Positions 23,490 to 36,789 of a stretch of 64,000 nt of DNA are shown here, piece after piece (within the stretch, counting starts at the first letter, position 1; each line of letters begins with the position of its first letter). The position numbers were made by a program, and so were the translations under genes. The notes under the pieces were generated by a model. The model was not told where the DNA came from. It saw only the letters and a program-made list of their open reading frames with translations, and did not search any database. Origin of the DNA: Combretum micranthum (Eukaryota; Streptophyta; Magnoliopsida; Myrtales; Combretaceae); contig JAMXBD010000206.1 of NCBI GenBank assembly GCA_024138025.1, positions 1,364,001 through 1,428,000 on the forward strand, read 5' to 3'.

Positions 23490-24233
23490 TAGAGCTGGAC
23501 AAATGGGCTATGGCCCGCGGGCCAGCCCGTTTAACCCACTTTAAAAACGGGTTAGAGTCAGCTTTTTTTAGCCCGTTTAAAAGTGGGTTAATTTTACCCA
23601 ACCCACTTAACCCGCGAGCCAAAGTGGGCTAGCCCGCGGGTTAAGTGGGTTGACCTACCAACCCACTTTTATAAAAATAAAATAAATAATTATAGGATAA
23701 ATATGTATTAATGAAGTTATTCTTGAGATTTTTTATACTTGAGATTAAATTTATGGGTTAATTATAACAAAGAATGACAAATTGATGCACATGCACCATA
23801 AAATTTTATAAAATATATTATTATTGTTTTAAATGAAATATATTATCTAATAAGTTATTTTAGAAAACTTATTTTTATATGAAAAGTAATTAAAATAATA
23901 ACGAAATTAATCATTAATATATATAACCTTATAAAACTCTTTTTTTTTTATATATCTTATTTAATTAGTATAAATAAGTTAAATGGGTCAACTTGACCCA
24001 TTTAACTCACAAAATATGTAAGTGGGTTAAAAGGGTCAAAAAGTGGGCTGGCCCGTTTAACCCACTGGCTAAAGTAGGTTGGATTAGGGTTAGGTAATTT
24101 TGGCCCGTTTTTAAAGTGGGCCAAAATTGTTTGGCCTGTTTTTAAAGTGGGCCAAAATTGTTTGGCCTGTTTAACCCACAGGCCAAAGTGGGTCGGGCCG
24201 GGTTGGCCCGTTTAACCCACTTGCCCACCTCTA
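23490..24233. mobile_element. hAT-type non-autonomous element with exact 8-bp target duplication
   Basis: The element starts TAGAGCTGGACAAATGGGC; the other end read inward is TAGAGGTGGGCAAGTGGGTT. Exact 8-bp direct repeats GAGGAAAG flank it (23482-23489 and 24234-24241). Subterminal regions are full of GGCCCGTTTAACCCACT and its complement, and near 24115-24172 the unit GTGGGCCAAAATTGTTTGGC is tandemly repeated. No transposase is encoded. Confidence 0.92.
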
Positions 24234-25021
24234 GAGGAAAGTGGATGGATTTTAATTATTTTAAAAGATAAAATAAGAGTAAATCATAAATTACTTATAT
24301 GTCCCTAACAGATAAAAAGTAATTTAAAAAGAAAGGGTACGAGAGTAATATAAAAAATATCCCCCTTCCCATTCTTATTCTTATTCTCTCCATTTTGGGA
24401 AGCGAAAAAAAAATGATGGAATTTAGGATAAATATTACATCTATTTCCTTTTTCTTTGTCTTTTTCAAAGAAACAAATAAGACAATGAAATTTAATTCCA
24501 TCATATGCTCCACCTCCCAATCATTGCCTCTCAAACCCCTTGTATCAAATATAGTGTTAGTCTTAATTCTTAAGGATATCTATTATAATATTTAGTTGCA
24601 TTTTAGACTCGTAATAATAAATCAAAGAAAATTCCTACTATTTAAAAAAAAATTAAATAAGCATAAACTATCCAAACCTAGAAATTTCAATTTAATGCAA
24701 TCATTATTAATTTTTTGAGTACCCTTATTAAAATAAAAAGTAATAAATAACAATCAGTTGTAAATCTATTTCATTCTAATAGCTATTATATTATTACAAT
24801 AAATGAAGCCCATACGATATTATCGACTGACTGAAGTTGCAACTTAATTCGGACACACATGTACATATTTCGTTATCAATTATCATAAAACACAAATCCA
24901 TAAGCAAATGTTATGCAGATTAAGCTTTTCCTAGTTGCCTTATTCAATGTGGGCTAATGAGGAGGACTGATATGGTGGCTATTTTAGGTATGCCATAGAA
25001 CATTTCTATTCATGCATATTT

Positions 25022-25412
25022 GGTGAAAACTCTAAGGAATATGAGTGATTTAACAGTTACTTGTATAACAAAGTAGCTTGTTTGTATGATTATTTGGCCA
25101 CTAAAGTTGCTACGACAATCAACTATCTCACTCATCTTGTGATTGGTTCTTTTACACATATTTAATTTTTACAAAAAAAAAAAAAACAATCATTTTATTC
25201 TTCTTCTTACCCGTTCATTTCATACTTATTTAATCTTTTATAAATATATATAACCCCATTTTAAGGTAATAAAATCAAGTAGGACTCATAAAAAAAAAGT
25301 AAATAAGTTACCCTCTTAAAGTAACTAGGGATAAAATAAAGAGTTGCTTAACAAGAAGAGTTTTTTTAGATGCTGACATAGCACTTTAAGCAACTCCTTA
25401 AGCAAGCCAGGG
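25022..25412. mobile_element. MITE, GTTGCTTAAGCA-type family, copy 2
   Basis: This is the counterpart of 21275-21660 (AATATGAGTGATTTAACAGT ... AGCACTTTAAGCAACTCCTT). The two copies differ by many substitutions and by an internal A-run, so neither is recent. Confidence 0.65.
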
Positions 25413-25973
25413 ACAGAGATGCAATTAGTGGACATACATGTATGTGAAAAAATGGGCAAATATTTGCATTTCAACTATTTTTTTGCAATTAATTACTTAA
25501 AGTTTAAAGTGTTAATTTGGTACTCTAACGTGATTATTATGTTTTTTGCAATAAACATGAAATTATTTTTACAATTAAATATTTTAACAAAGATAGTTGG
25601 GATATTATAAACAATCTCAAAAAAATTAAGGTAGGTAAATTTGTACTTTCAGATTTAGGGAATTAATTACAAAAATAAATAAACTTTAGTTACCAATGAC
25701 AATTTTAGAAATACAAAATTAAAAATAATAAAGACATTAAATTTCACATAAAAAATAAAAAAATAAAAAACCACCCTACGATTGGGAACCAGAGTGGAAC
25801 CAGCTAGCGTGGTTTCAATATGGAGTTGTGTGAGATTTGGAACCAAACCGTAAATGTTGTTTTTGAGTCCTCCTTATAAACCGGGAGAAAAAATAAGCGG
25901 TAAAATTATGAATTTATGATCGTAGGCAGAGTGCTGCCACGCCCCGAGTTAAGCAACCAGATATTGGGCATTT

Positions 25974-26198
25974 TCTGTTTGGATTGTCTGTTTTTCATCT
26001 GTATCTGTATCTTTTTTAAAATGATATATGTAAATATATCCGATTTGTATTTAAATTTTATCTATATTTGTTCTATTTGATCTTTTGATAAGAACTGTCA
26101 AATTTTTTTATCTATATCTATTTCTTGATAAATAATTTGTTAGAAAAAAATTTAAAAAAGTATTTATATCTACCGAAAAAAAGCCAAAACAAACAGGG
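25974..26198. mobile_element. MITE, GGGTCTGTTTG-type family, reverse orientation
   Basis: Reads CTGTTTGGATTGTCTGTTTT, CATCTGTATCTGTATC, AAGAACTGTCAAATTTTTTT and ends GCCAAAACAAACAGGG. It is close to the reverse complement of 32418-32648. Confidence 0.7.
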
Positions 26199-27189
26199 AT
26201 ACACCCAGCAACACTCATTAGGTTTATGTCTTCTTTGCTTTTCTGCTGCTGTCGCTTTTCTTGAAAAAGTTGAAAAGCTTATTGAATTCATCAATTAAAT
26301 CAACAAGCAATATGATCATCTCACAAAATCGTATATCCTCCTGCAGATTGGCATTATACCTTTCTTATCAATGATCATCCTCTTAATCACAATAATAAAC
26401 TATATATAAGAAAATGAGAGCACACTGTCAAGTCTCAAGTTTCAGTGGACACGCAACGCCCGTTGAAAATTTTCTATAATTATTTGTTGGTGATTAAACT
26501 TTTGTGGATGAAGATTATAAGGCCAACCTCCAAATTTTCGATCTTCTCCAACGTATTACGATAACTTATAGGACAAAGATTGTCTGGTTTCTTACGAATG
26601 ATATTGCAATTATTTGCACAATCTCATTCTGCCATGGTAATCAAAATGTATTAAGAAATCGATTTCACGTGTGGCATTTCAATTAGTTTTAATCTCGTTA
26701 TTAGGGTTTCAACTTTAAAACATGACTGTTTCAATAGAATTATCATTTTGTTATTCTCAATCTAAATTTAACTATGTTTTCTTTGCTCTTTATTTCCCTT
26801 TTACTTATCCAATGTCCAATCTCAAAAATAAAGAATATAGCAATTTATCACATATTCATATCATAAAAAGATTATACAAAGGGTCTTAATTTCCCCAAGA
26901 CTTTAATGTAACTCAAACTCCCCAATACACAAAGATCAAGAAATAATAATAAATATATTTGTATGGGACCATTATCTAGAAGACATCATTATAATATTCC
27001 ATACTAAACATCCACAAAGGTTTCTCATCCACCGATGCGGCCCAATTTCCTTGTAACATATCGACTTGCATTTTTGTAGCTCGTTAGTCCACAACCCACC
27101 TACCTAACCACATATAATGGACCAGGGCTAAAACTACTATTACATCACCCTAGCCCTTTGCTTTTGTTGGATAATATGACTCCCAGTTT

Positions 27190-27430
27190 GTGATCACGAC
27201 CTTTGATAGCCTAGTACTTGTAAGCAAATCGAGTTATTTATATGACTTATCTGAACTCGGCTCGTTTAGTAAACCAACTGAGTTCGAGTTATATTTAAAG
27301 GATGCAAGCTATATGAGTGTAAACTCAATAAACAAACCCATTTATTTAAAGCAAGCCGAACTCGACCTAACTTTAAAACTCTATGAAATGCTTGGTTCGA
27401 GGTTGAGTTTGATAATCTTCCAAATGAGCT
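27190..27430. mobile_element. Degenerate hAT-like repeat rich in GAGTTCGAG motifs
   Basis: Blocks such as GAACTCGGCTCG, GAGTTCGAGTT, AGCCGAACTCGACC and TTGGTTCGAGGTTGAG are shared in style with 33511-33943. Overlapping open frames on both strands here come from this composition. Ends could not be defined. Confidence 0.4.
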
Positions 27431-27999
27431 GAATCTCTTAAAATTTTGACCATGTTCAACTTTGCTCTTTTGTAACCTTTTTGTGGTCCTTTTAGCTACG
27501 CACATGCACGTAGCAAATCAAATTAATGATTGAGATAGTTTTAGATTCATTTTATTTTTTATAATTAGGGGCAGCAAATCAGTAACCATGCACCAGGAAT
27601 GTGAAGACTCAAAACCTTAACACTAGAAATATAATAAAATAATCAATTCTTAAGATACTAATAATAATGGTAATCAGAAAATTTACAAAACCGTAAATTC
27701 TAATGTAAACAATAAGATACTATGTAGACATAAGACCAAACTATCGAGTGCGATGGATAATCGGCCATCCAGTGGCAGAGATAATTTAATATTTCATTTT
27801 CTTGAAGTTAATTTATTTGATTATTTCTTAACATAAGTTTATTAATAGCAAACAAGTATAAATATTTTGTATAATTTCACAATTTAATTTAATATTTTAA
27901 CATTCTTGACATATATAACTTTTTATTTCATTGTAGGAATTTAATGTTTCTTAGGATTAATGCTTATATTCTATAAAGAAATAGAAATGTGTTTATAGT

Positions 28000-28255
28000 C
28001 CACAATGTTTCACCAATTTTTTATTTGAGTACTTAATATATATAATTTATATAAGTCCTTAACGTTTAAAATCTTAACAAATTAGGATATTCTAATACCA
28101 TTAAGTTTTCTATTAGTATATGACATGTGATACAATTATAGTATGTTTCTTTCTCCTAAAAGAAAAAACAATTAAATTATATTGAAATAGTTTCTTAATT
28201 TTAAAAATCGTTGGCTCTTTTGTGATTTGGAATGAAATTCATATTCAATTATTTA
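28000..28255 (+). mobile_element. Composite dispersed repeat (blocks of 8515-8700 and 10700-10806)
   Basis: The first half matches 8515-8700 in the same orientation. The second half, GTTTCTTTCTCCTAAAAG to TGAATTTCATATTC-like sequence, is the reverse complement of 10700-10806. This copy is continuous and so gives the more complete unit of the family. Confidence 0.6.
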
Positions 28256-31200
28256 GGGTGGATCATAGTTGTAATGAAGATTTTTTTTCTTAATATCATG
28301 ATAATGAATATGAATATTTATAATATCCTTAACTTAACAAATAGAAAAGAATACGTAGTATAAATTTTATGTAAACCATAGTTACAGTACTCTATATATT
28401 CTAAACTCCCATTCCTAATGCTTGTTTAACCGAGATTGAGTAAGGTGGGGGGCCATTTTTCATGTGCGCCACCCTGAATAAATTTGCCGAAAGCTTGAAA
28501 CCTATTTGTCTTAGCAAATTTAAAGCATATTTAAGATGAATTTTAAATTCTCATCATTAACATTAAGTAGGAATTTAATAATCCACTGAATTTTATAAAT
28601 TCAATATAAAAACGAAACATACTAATTGTGTAAAAATAATGAAACGGTGAAAAGAAAAGTGTGGATTAAATTTTCATGGATAATATCAATACCCTTCTCA
28701 GGGTTGTTAGTTTTCACTATGTAAAGCCCATTTATTTTGAGAAAAGTATTTGTTAATGAAAATCGTTTTTTCTTGACAAAATAATATATTTTCAAATGTT
28801 TGGCTAATTCTAAGAAAATATTTTTCCCTTATTTATAGTCTTGAGGTAACCCGTATATTTTAAGTATAAAAATGAAAAAATTATTATAATGAAAAAAAAT
28901 ATATTTAAAAAAATATTAAAAATTTAATAATAAATGTTTTTGAATAGTAATGATTATTAAATAAACTTGTAAATTGATAGAAAAATGACTTACACATTTA
29001 TATTCTGTAAGCTTTCCAAAAAAGCAAACTATGAAAAATTTATGTTTTCTAAAACAAGCGAAAATGTTTTTCATTAATTATCCTTTTTTTTTCTTAAACA
29101 AACACAGGAAAATGAAAAGACATTTTCTTGAAAAACAAATGAACCTACGTTTTAAATTTGTTAAATATCATTTTCAATTCAACTTTTACTTTTGTAATTG
29201 GTTAGCTTTATTATCTTCCATACTCATGAAGAAATAAACGTTTACCATTGAATAGAAGTTCCACTAGGAGAACTTAGAAAACGTGCAAAGAAGTACAAGC
29301 GTATACTAAATAAAGAATTTTGATTTAAGCATGATGAATACTTACCGGGATCTTTCTTTGCTATGTAAACGAACTATCTAATCATCTCATTAAAATAAAT
29401 CTAATAATTTATATATTATTAAACATTTCAGTGGTGTGATAACAATTGGTTATAAATTTAAATCGTTAAATAACTAATAGGTTTGATCCTGATAAAATAC
29501 ATGATGGGTACATGATGTTGGAATTTTCTATAATATTAAGTGTGAAATTAAAGAGAGAACGGTTGAATAACGTAATGACTAAAAGCCAAATTAGGACCAT
29601 TAACCACATACTTCGATCTTCAGTTGGGCTCATGAGGCAAATCGCAAAGACCGAGCCACTGACTAGCCCACGATTCTGGTGAGGGAAAGGAAAAAATGGA
29701 AATTTTGAGCTGGTTGGTTTGGGCTTTTTACATGAGTGAAAAACTTCTAACTACAAAATGGGTCTAAATTTGTTGGTGGATCCAAGATCGATACGGCATG
29801 ATGGGAATCCAATCAATCGATGGCCTTTGGCCCATTTATTCATTCCTAGTGTGCACAATCAGGAACAATTTATCAGGATCCAGAGGTAATGTCTGCTAAC
29901 GAAAATCTAATATCTGTAGTTTTAAAAATATGCTGGTTTATAGGAGTAAAATAAAATAATTAATATTATAGCTAATTCATGGAATTATTATTATTGTTAG
30001 ATAAAAATTATAATTTTTTCCTGAAAAGCAAAGGACTATTGATATTTAAAAAATATTCCTGGTATATTATTAAGATATTCTATGTTTTTTTTTAAATTAT
30101 TATATGTTATAAAATTTGGGAAAGTGAAATTGGAATCCTAATCAATTTTATCAAGAGAGTTGATGTTTTTGTCACTTCACTGTAACGGTTTTGGCATTAA
30201 CTAGTCCGGTCAAAATTAATGATGAGATCATAAAATTTTCCAAGATCAATCGAAGTGCAACCAAATAAATTAACCATTATTACTTTTTCTATTCAATCTT
30301 TTAATTATTATAAATTTATTCCTTCATTATTTCATTTTATCAACCAAGGGTGTCGTGAAAATTTTTTAAAAACTATTAATTTTAGTTGTGTATTTAAATC
30401 TTATTGATAGTTGTTTTCTATTCTAACTTAAAAATTTTAGTGAACCTGTTTCTCCTTTGGTTAATTATAGGTTTGATTTTTATATGCCAATGCTATTTGG
30501 AGATATTAGACATTTTTTACACAAATCTAATATCTTTATGGGACCTATAATATGAATGCCTGTAGTGGATAATATATAAAGTGAAATATTATTTGTTTAA
30601 CAGAGACGGACATGGGACCATATCGTTAGGGTAAAACTTATTTTATTATAAATAAAAATATAACATATTTTTTTCATATTAAAATTTATTATAATAATAA
30701 AGTAATTTTTTTCCAAAATGAGGGTGGGCCTGGTGGATCGGCCCCTTTTCTGCTTTCTGTTAAACCGAATTTTTCACAAAAGAACGCTAAGGTAAAAATC
30801 AAAGTTGAGATGACGATAGTAATTCTGTTTGTTTGGAAAATATATTGAAGGGAATTTGTTCACATCGGATTTGCATTTGGTCAAATGAAAATTTCTAAAG
30901 CCGTTTTCCTATTTTTCATTCCTCTCAATTTGCTTCATAAATTTAAAATAAATATATAAATGAAAAGGAAGAGCCTTCCCAATAATAAAAATAATGCTCA
31001 TAATACGAAAATTATAAATATAAATTACTCAGAAGATATTATATAAAATTTCATTCGTTCTTATTTTTTGTTTTAGTTACTACATCTTATTTAAAAAAAA
31101 AAACGATTCTATGATTTTCTAGATACTTAAATACTAGGAAAAAAAAATCATTTGGCCTAATGTTATGACGTTTGGATGTGTTTTAAGTATCGAATAATGA

Positions 31201-31322
31201 ATAATAAGTCATGTCTCCATCCTTATGAATTGTTATTCAATGGCTAATACTCTCTTATTTTATAGATACCTTATCTTGGAGATACTAACTATAAGGCCAC
31301 CATCTCTTTGCCATAAATCCTA

Positions 31323-31945
31323 TGAGTGAGAAGGCAAGCTTTGAATAAGGAGAAATTTTATAAATTGATATTGTAAAGGAACATGCTAATAGGCTTGACA
31401 CCATATATAATCAAAATAATCCACATAATCCTTACAAATCCTTCATATAATCCATATATTTCTCATGTTAGACTTTCTAACATCACACTTGTATTATAAT
31501 AATCGCATCCATAAGTGTAAATTTCCATAATAGGCTTAAATCTTATTCCTCTCGAGTGTAAATTTATGGTCTTATTAAAAGTTTATCAAATTGACACTAC
31601 TAGATCAAGCTTTGTGAGTGTAGCCTGCTATCTACCTGCTTATCTTACCATTATATTATAGGTTTTATGTGTAAGTCACCACCACCCATATGGAGGAGCC
31701 AACTATAAGAGTGTTCTAGCTAAACCATCGGTTTTGATACCACCTGTTGGGGAGAGGAAGAAGCTTTCAATGAATGAAGATTCTACAAATAGACCTTACG
31801 AAGGAACACACTAATGGGCTTAATATTATATATAACAAAAAATCTTAGTGTATTTGGTTAATAAGTCTTTCCTTTCATAATACCTATACATAGTCCACAT
31901 GTTTTCTATGTGAGACTATATTAATCTTATACTTGTATCCTGACA
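31323..31945 (-). mobile_element. TRIM-type miniature LTR retrotransposon
   Basis: On the minus strand the element has a 5' LTR (31745-31945), whose end CTCCCCAACA is followed two bases later by TGGTATCAAAACC (31730-31742), a typical primer-binding site related to initiator tRNA-Met. About 220 bp of non-coding interior follow, then a 3' LTR at about 31323-31515. The two LTRs align: GAAGCTTTCAATGAATGAAG with GCAAGCTTTGAATAAGGAG, GAACACACTAATGGGCTTAA with GAACATGCTAATAGGCTTGA, and the TAGTCCACATG / TAATCCATAT parts. There is no coding capacity, as expected for TRIMs. The LTRs differ strongly, so the insertion is old. No target duplication was seen. Confidence 0.8.
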
Positions 31946-32417
31946 AATACAATAGGTGTTTTACTTTTTTTTCGATAATTACTTTATTTTATGCTAGCAA
32001 ACAATATAATAGTCATGTAGCTATTACAACTATTATATATTTTTTGAATTGTCATTTAACTCTCCCTTAATTTGATATGATGAAGTAAACTTGTTGTAAC
32101 TTGTAAGAGATGGGGAAGGAGTTTGCACTGCATGAAAGCATGAGGGCTTTTTTGGTTATTGTTTGCCAAAATTTAAAGAGAATTCCAAAATCTACTTAAT
32201 AAGAAAGCTAAACAAAGGTGTAGATATATGGATTCGAATGGAATAGTCATGTACGTGCTGCATGAGACGTGCCTTATATGGGACTTCCAAGGAGTCGCAT
32301 GGAATACACTTAAAAAATGATTAAGAGAGAAGTGAAATAGATATGAGAAGTAGAAAAGTGCAATCATTTCAAATGTATTTGTAACTAGTGGAAGAGCTAT
32401 CAACTATCAACTCTATT

Positions 32418-32648
32418 GGGTCTGTTTGTTTTGGCTTTTTTTTGGCAGATACAGACACTTTTTTAAACATTTTTCTAACAAATTATTTATCAAGAAATAG
32501 ATATAGATAAAAAAAGTTGACAGTTCTAATCAAAAGATCAAATAGAACAAATATAGATAAAATTTAGATGCAAATCGGATATATTTACACATATCATTTT
32601 AAAAAAAGATACAGATACAGATGAAAAACAGACAATCCAAACAGACCC
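32418..32648. mobile_element. MITE, best copy of the GGGTCTGTTTG family
   Basis: The ends GGGTCTGTTTGTTTTGGC and CAATCCAAACAGACCC form an 11-bp perfect terminal inverted repeat (GGGTCTGTTTG). The trinucleotide ATT flanks both sides (32415-32417 and 32649-32651). A 3-bp duplication and GGGYCTGTTTG-type ends suggest the PIF/Harbinger (Tourist-like) group; that class assignment is inference. Length is 231 bp with no coding sequence. Confidence 0.8.
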
Positions 32649-33510
32649 ATTATTAGTGATGAAAAAGTATTTCATCTCTTGAAGATAATACGGTGGTGTT
32701 TCCATCTAATTTCCTAATATTTTATATGAAGAAGAAATAGAGGTATTTATAGAGTTTGACTATTAGTGTCATCCATTAGATCACATTGGTAATTGAAGAC
32801 CAAAATGAGTTTTTTTTTAATGCACGAGTCATATTAAGAAAGGTTGGATGATAGATAAATCGGTTTAATAGACTTTACTCTAAGTTCACCATTCAAATTA
32901 ATGATTGAACTCACCTTACTACAGCCCAATGAGTCAAACTTAATATTTGATGTAATAACTTTCTAGCCTTCTTAAAAGAAAAAAAGAGAAGAGAGATAAT
33001 AATAAACAAAAGACAATATATATATATATATATATGTATTTGATGCAAAAATGTACACATCCTAAAATGTATTCAAAATGTTCAAGACTAATGAGTAGAG
33101 TTAGGCCTTTAAGATAGTTGATTGCCTTTCTTTTATATTATCCAATTGCACATGCTTTCCTCTTTTCTATTTCCTCTCTCTCTTATCTCCTCACTTTCTT
33201 TATTAAAAACATCTCCAAATGCATTTTCGAGTGTTTTTGCCTTTCCCCATAAAGAAACATTTCTCAAAATAAATCTTCACAATTATTGAATATTAGGGAA
33301 AAAAAAACACCTTAAGCACCTAAGTTTTTGTATTTCTCTTTTCATTTAAGGACTTCCTATTTCTTTCTTCTTCTTTTTTTTTCATTTTAGAACCTATGTT
33401 TATAGAAACGAGTCAAAATGGCTCTCCATAATCTCCATCATTAATTCCATTAAATCTAATCCATAAAGAAATGTAACTCAATTAGAAAAAAAAAGTTAAC
33501 TAACCTATAC

Positions 33511-33943
33511 TAGGGGTGCAAATGAACCACATCAGTTCATAAACTACTCAAGTTTGGCTCAATATATACTCAAATTCAATTTGAGAATAGTTGAATCGAA
33601 CTAAGCTATTTGGATAATTTATCTAGTTGAGTTCGAACTTTATATGTTTAGCTCACAAGCTTCATCAAGATCAAGTTGAGCATAAATGTTAATCAAATTC
33701 AAATTGAGTTTAAATATTAATATTATTTTAATTAGAATTAATAATATATTTTTTTAATAAATAAAGCCTAAACGAGGTTAATCGAATCAACTTGAGATTA
33801 TATAGTGTTATTTCAAGCGAATTTGAACTTAAAATCTTAAGCTTAGTCAAACTCAAAATTGAACTTGAGCTTTGAAATTTTGAATCGAACTCGAATTTGA
33901 GCTTAATGCTATATCATCTCAAGTCAACTCCTTTACAATACTA
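33511..33943. mobile_element. hAT-like non-autonomous element
   Basis: It starts TAGGGGTGCAAATGAACC, a common plant hAT-type end, and the other end read inward is TAGTATTGTAAAGGAG. Flanking 8-mers ACCTATAC and CCTTATAC agree at six of eight bases. The subterminal part has repeated CAAATTCAAATTGAGTTT-like and GAACTCGAATTTGAGC blocks. Confidence 0.55.
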
Positions 33944-34991
33944 CCTTATACAAAGCAACAACCTATCATAAACCATTAAATTAAAAAAAAAAAAAAAGGA
34001 AAAGACATTTCTTTTGCCAACAAATTCTTTCAAATTGTAAAAAAGAACAAAATCTAACAGCAAAAGACCATAATTTCCTAAAATCTCAAAACACCTAAAA
34101 CCATATTTTTAAAAAAAGAAATCTTTCTTATGACAGTCATAAGGTGGTTATCAATACCAAAGGTTTTGCAGTTAGTAACAAAATTGCCACAACACCACCC
34201 TTATCTTATAAATCATACCAAAGAGTCTCGAAATCGATGCTTTTGATCATGGTCCTAGAAGACTCTTGTAGCTAAGCTAAACTATCTAATGGATTTATTG
34301 TTGGAAGGTTTACTTTTTTTTTTTTTTTTTTTTAAATATACATCAACTTTCCTTCCCAATTTCTTGCCATATAGAGGAAATTGACAGCATTAGAAGATAT
34401 CATTCTTAGACTGGCCCAAAAAAAAAAAAAGATATCATTCTTAGAGATGCTTACTATTTTCAACTATCCTATGTTACTGTAATGCTTTAAATTTAAGAGC
34501 ACTTATAACATACTACACATCCATTTTAAATATGGATAACTAAAGGGTCAAACCTGTTAAGGATCCATAATTTATGCAAATAACAACTCCAAAATCTCTC
34601 ACATATTAATAACTCAAAATATTATTGAGTTTTTGAAATATAATCATAACCGACCACACAAGCATCCTCTTAAAACCTTTAAGAGGCCAACTGACATCGA
34701 TATTACCAATACAACAAGAAATATAAATTATTATTATAAGTTACTTTACTGTCAACTCTAAGCAAATGATATCATGAAGCTCGACTGCACATGACTAAGT
34801 TTATGTTTAACATAAATATGCTTTCTCTCCATCATTTAGGAGGACTTCAAAACTAGTGATATTCTCAGCTCACCAACCAATTGCATTAGGTGATAAAACA
34901 ATCAACATGTTCATCGTTTGTACTTGAAAAGATAAAAGGGTGAGCTGAAGCCCAATACGGTATACCAACGAACATATGTCTGTGTACAAAC

Positions 34992-36140
34992 TAGGAATTC
35001 ATTGAACCAAACTAGACCGAATCAAACCAAACTAAACTGCAAAATGCGGTTCTTTTATATTCATTTTGGTTTAGGAAAAGTCTAAACGGTTCGGTTCCAT
35101 TAGGTTGAACCGAACAAACTATTTGAACCTGAAGTGAACCGCTTCATATTAAAAGAAATTAAAAAAAAAAAGCTATTTTATTTATTTATAACTCTAAACA
35201 TTAGATATTATAGTCACATGTGACATTTCACTCTAATATCAAATATGTATGTAGTATGTTAAAATAAACTAGAAATGGAATTACAATTTTGAATTGTTAT
35301 ACCATTCTTGTGTTTAAATGCATCTTTGAAAGGGAATTGATTAAGATTTCAATTTATAGATATATTAGGAGAAATTGTGATCCTGTTCCAATTTAAGAAT
35401 GCAAATTACATTTTTAACCACATTAATATTATTTATAAATATAAATATCGTATATATATATTTCATATTATATATTTTACATACACCATTAAATGTATTA
35501 TATATCTAATAATATTAAACAAGCAATCTTTTACTCGTCTCAAAACATTCCCACTATGTTTTTCTCTTTTATAATTTTAAATTATTCCTAGAACTAGTAG
35601 ACATGCATCAAATTAAAAAAAAAGGGGTTTAGAGCATGCATAATCATTTTAATGGTACAATAGAAATTTAAATACGTTATAAGGGAAGAATATTGTAAAT
35701 AAATAAGGAATTAATGCAAGAGAATAATTTTCTTTAGTTAGTGTTATAGATTTATTAAAAATATATGTTACTTTAAATTCGTATTGGAAAATATTTTTAA
35801 GATGGGATAATATATATATATATATATATATGAAATTATTAAATACACAACTTGAATATAGTTATAAGTAACTTTAATTCTTGCATAATATTCCTCAATC
35901 TAACATCTTTTCTTTTTTCCTTTCTCGGGAACTCAAATGACTATTAATATTATTCACTAGAATTAAATGCTTTTAAAAACGGTTCGAACCAAATCGAACC
36001 GCATTTGAAATGGTTCAATTCAAAACCCCGAACCATTAAAAGTGATTCGGTTCATTAAGGATTTGAACTGAACCGTTTCAAATGCGATTTGGTTCGGGTC
36101 GACCTCTAAACCAAATCGAACTGAATCATGAACACCTCTA
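34992..36140. mobile_element. hAT-like non-autonomous element
   Basis: The left end is TAGGAATTCATTGAACC and the right end read inward is TAGAGGTGTTCATGATTC. Flanking 8-mers GTACAAAC (34984-34991) and GTACAAAT (36141-36148) match at seven of eight bases. GGTTCGGTTC and GAACCGAA blocks fill both subterminal regions, with an AT-rich core including (AT)n at 35812-35830. No transposase. Confidence 0.8.
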
Positions 36141-36789
36141 GTACAAATAGTGGCAAACTCACATGTATCTTTATCATATGAATGCAACCAATAACCATTT
36201 GATTATCTATATCTTTTAGCCCAACATCCAACAAAGGGATAGCTCGTATCCCAAATCATAATAAATATTTACAAAACATAGGTGATATTGGATACTCCCT
36301 AACATCTATGAATTGGAAAACTAAACATTTGGTTCTCCCAATATTCTCAAATTCGAAACACCTAGATCTACTAAAATCATTTCCATACACAATTCCACTC
36401 GGAACACCGTTATACATAATTATTTGGATGCCACAATAATAGCATAGGTACTCCCCACCTATTACCAGTAGCTAAGCATAACAATACACATTCTTATTAA
36501 GCTAGATAGTTAATTAGTCCATTTTGAATTTCTACCATAAACAAGCATAAGGAACAAATAAGATATACACATACTTGGATTGTTGAATCAAATTAATCCA
36601 ACTACTAGAACACTCTAACTTGGATTTGCAACATATAAAAGTATTTAGATTTATTTATATTTCCCAATTATTCCTAGATAAAATTCTCAAGACCTCTTAT
36701 TCTAGTGCTAATGTTGATATTTGTATAAAATATTTTCATATCTTAAAGGTTGAAATTGTAATATATAAGGAAAATAAGTATTTTGACTT

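Larger units (their letters stand above)
24242..31322. other. AT-rich intergenic stretch with scattered repeats
   Basis: No protein domain is recognisable. Elements at 25022-25412, 25974-26198, 27190-27430 and 28000-28255 are listed separately. Less AT-rich parts at 26430-26660, 26990-27200 and 29560-29900 were read in all frames without result. Confidence 0.55.
31946..34983. other. AT-rich intergenic stretch
   Basis: No gene is seen. It contains the MITE at 32418-32648, the hAT-like element at 33511-33943, (AT)n at about 33020-33035 and T-runs near 34315-34333. Confidence 0.55.

Noticed and set aside
26504..26686. 60-codon frame in a less AT-rich part
   Set aside because: No domain, no supporting splice pattern or codon bias that I can see.
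31323..31945. Cassandra-type TRIM carrying 5S rRNA sequence
   Set aside because: I see no 5S rRNA-like internal promoter in either LTR.
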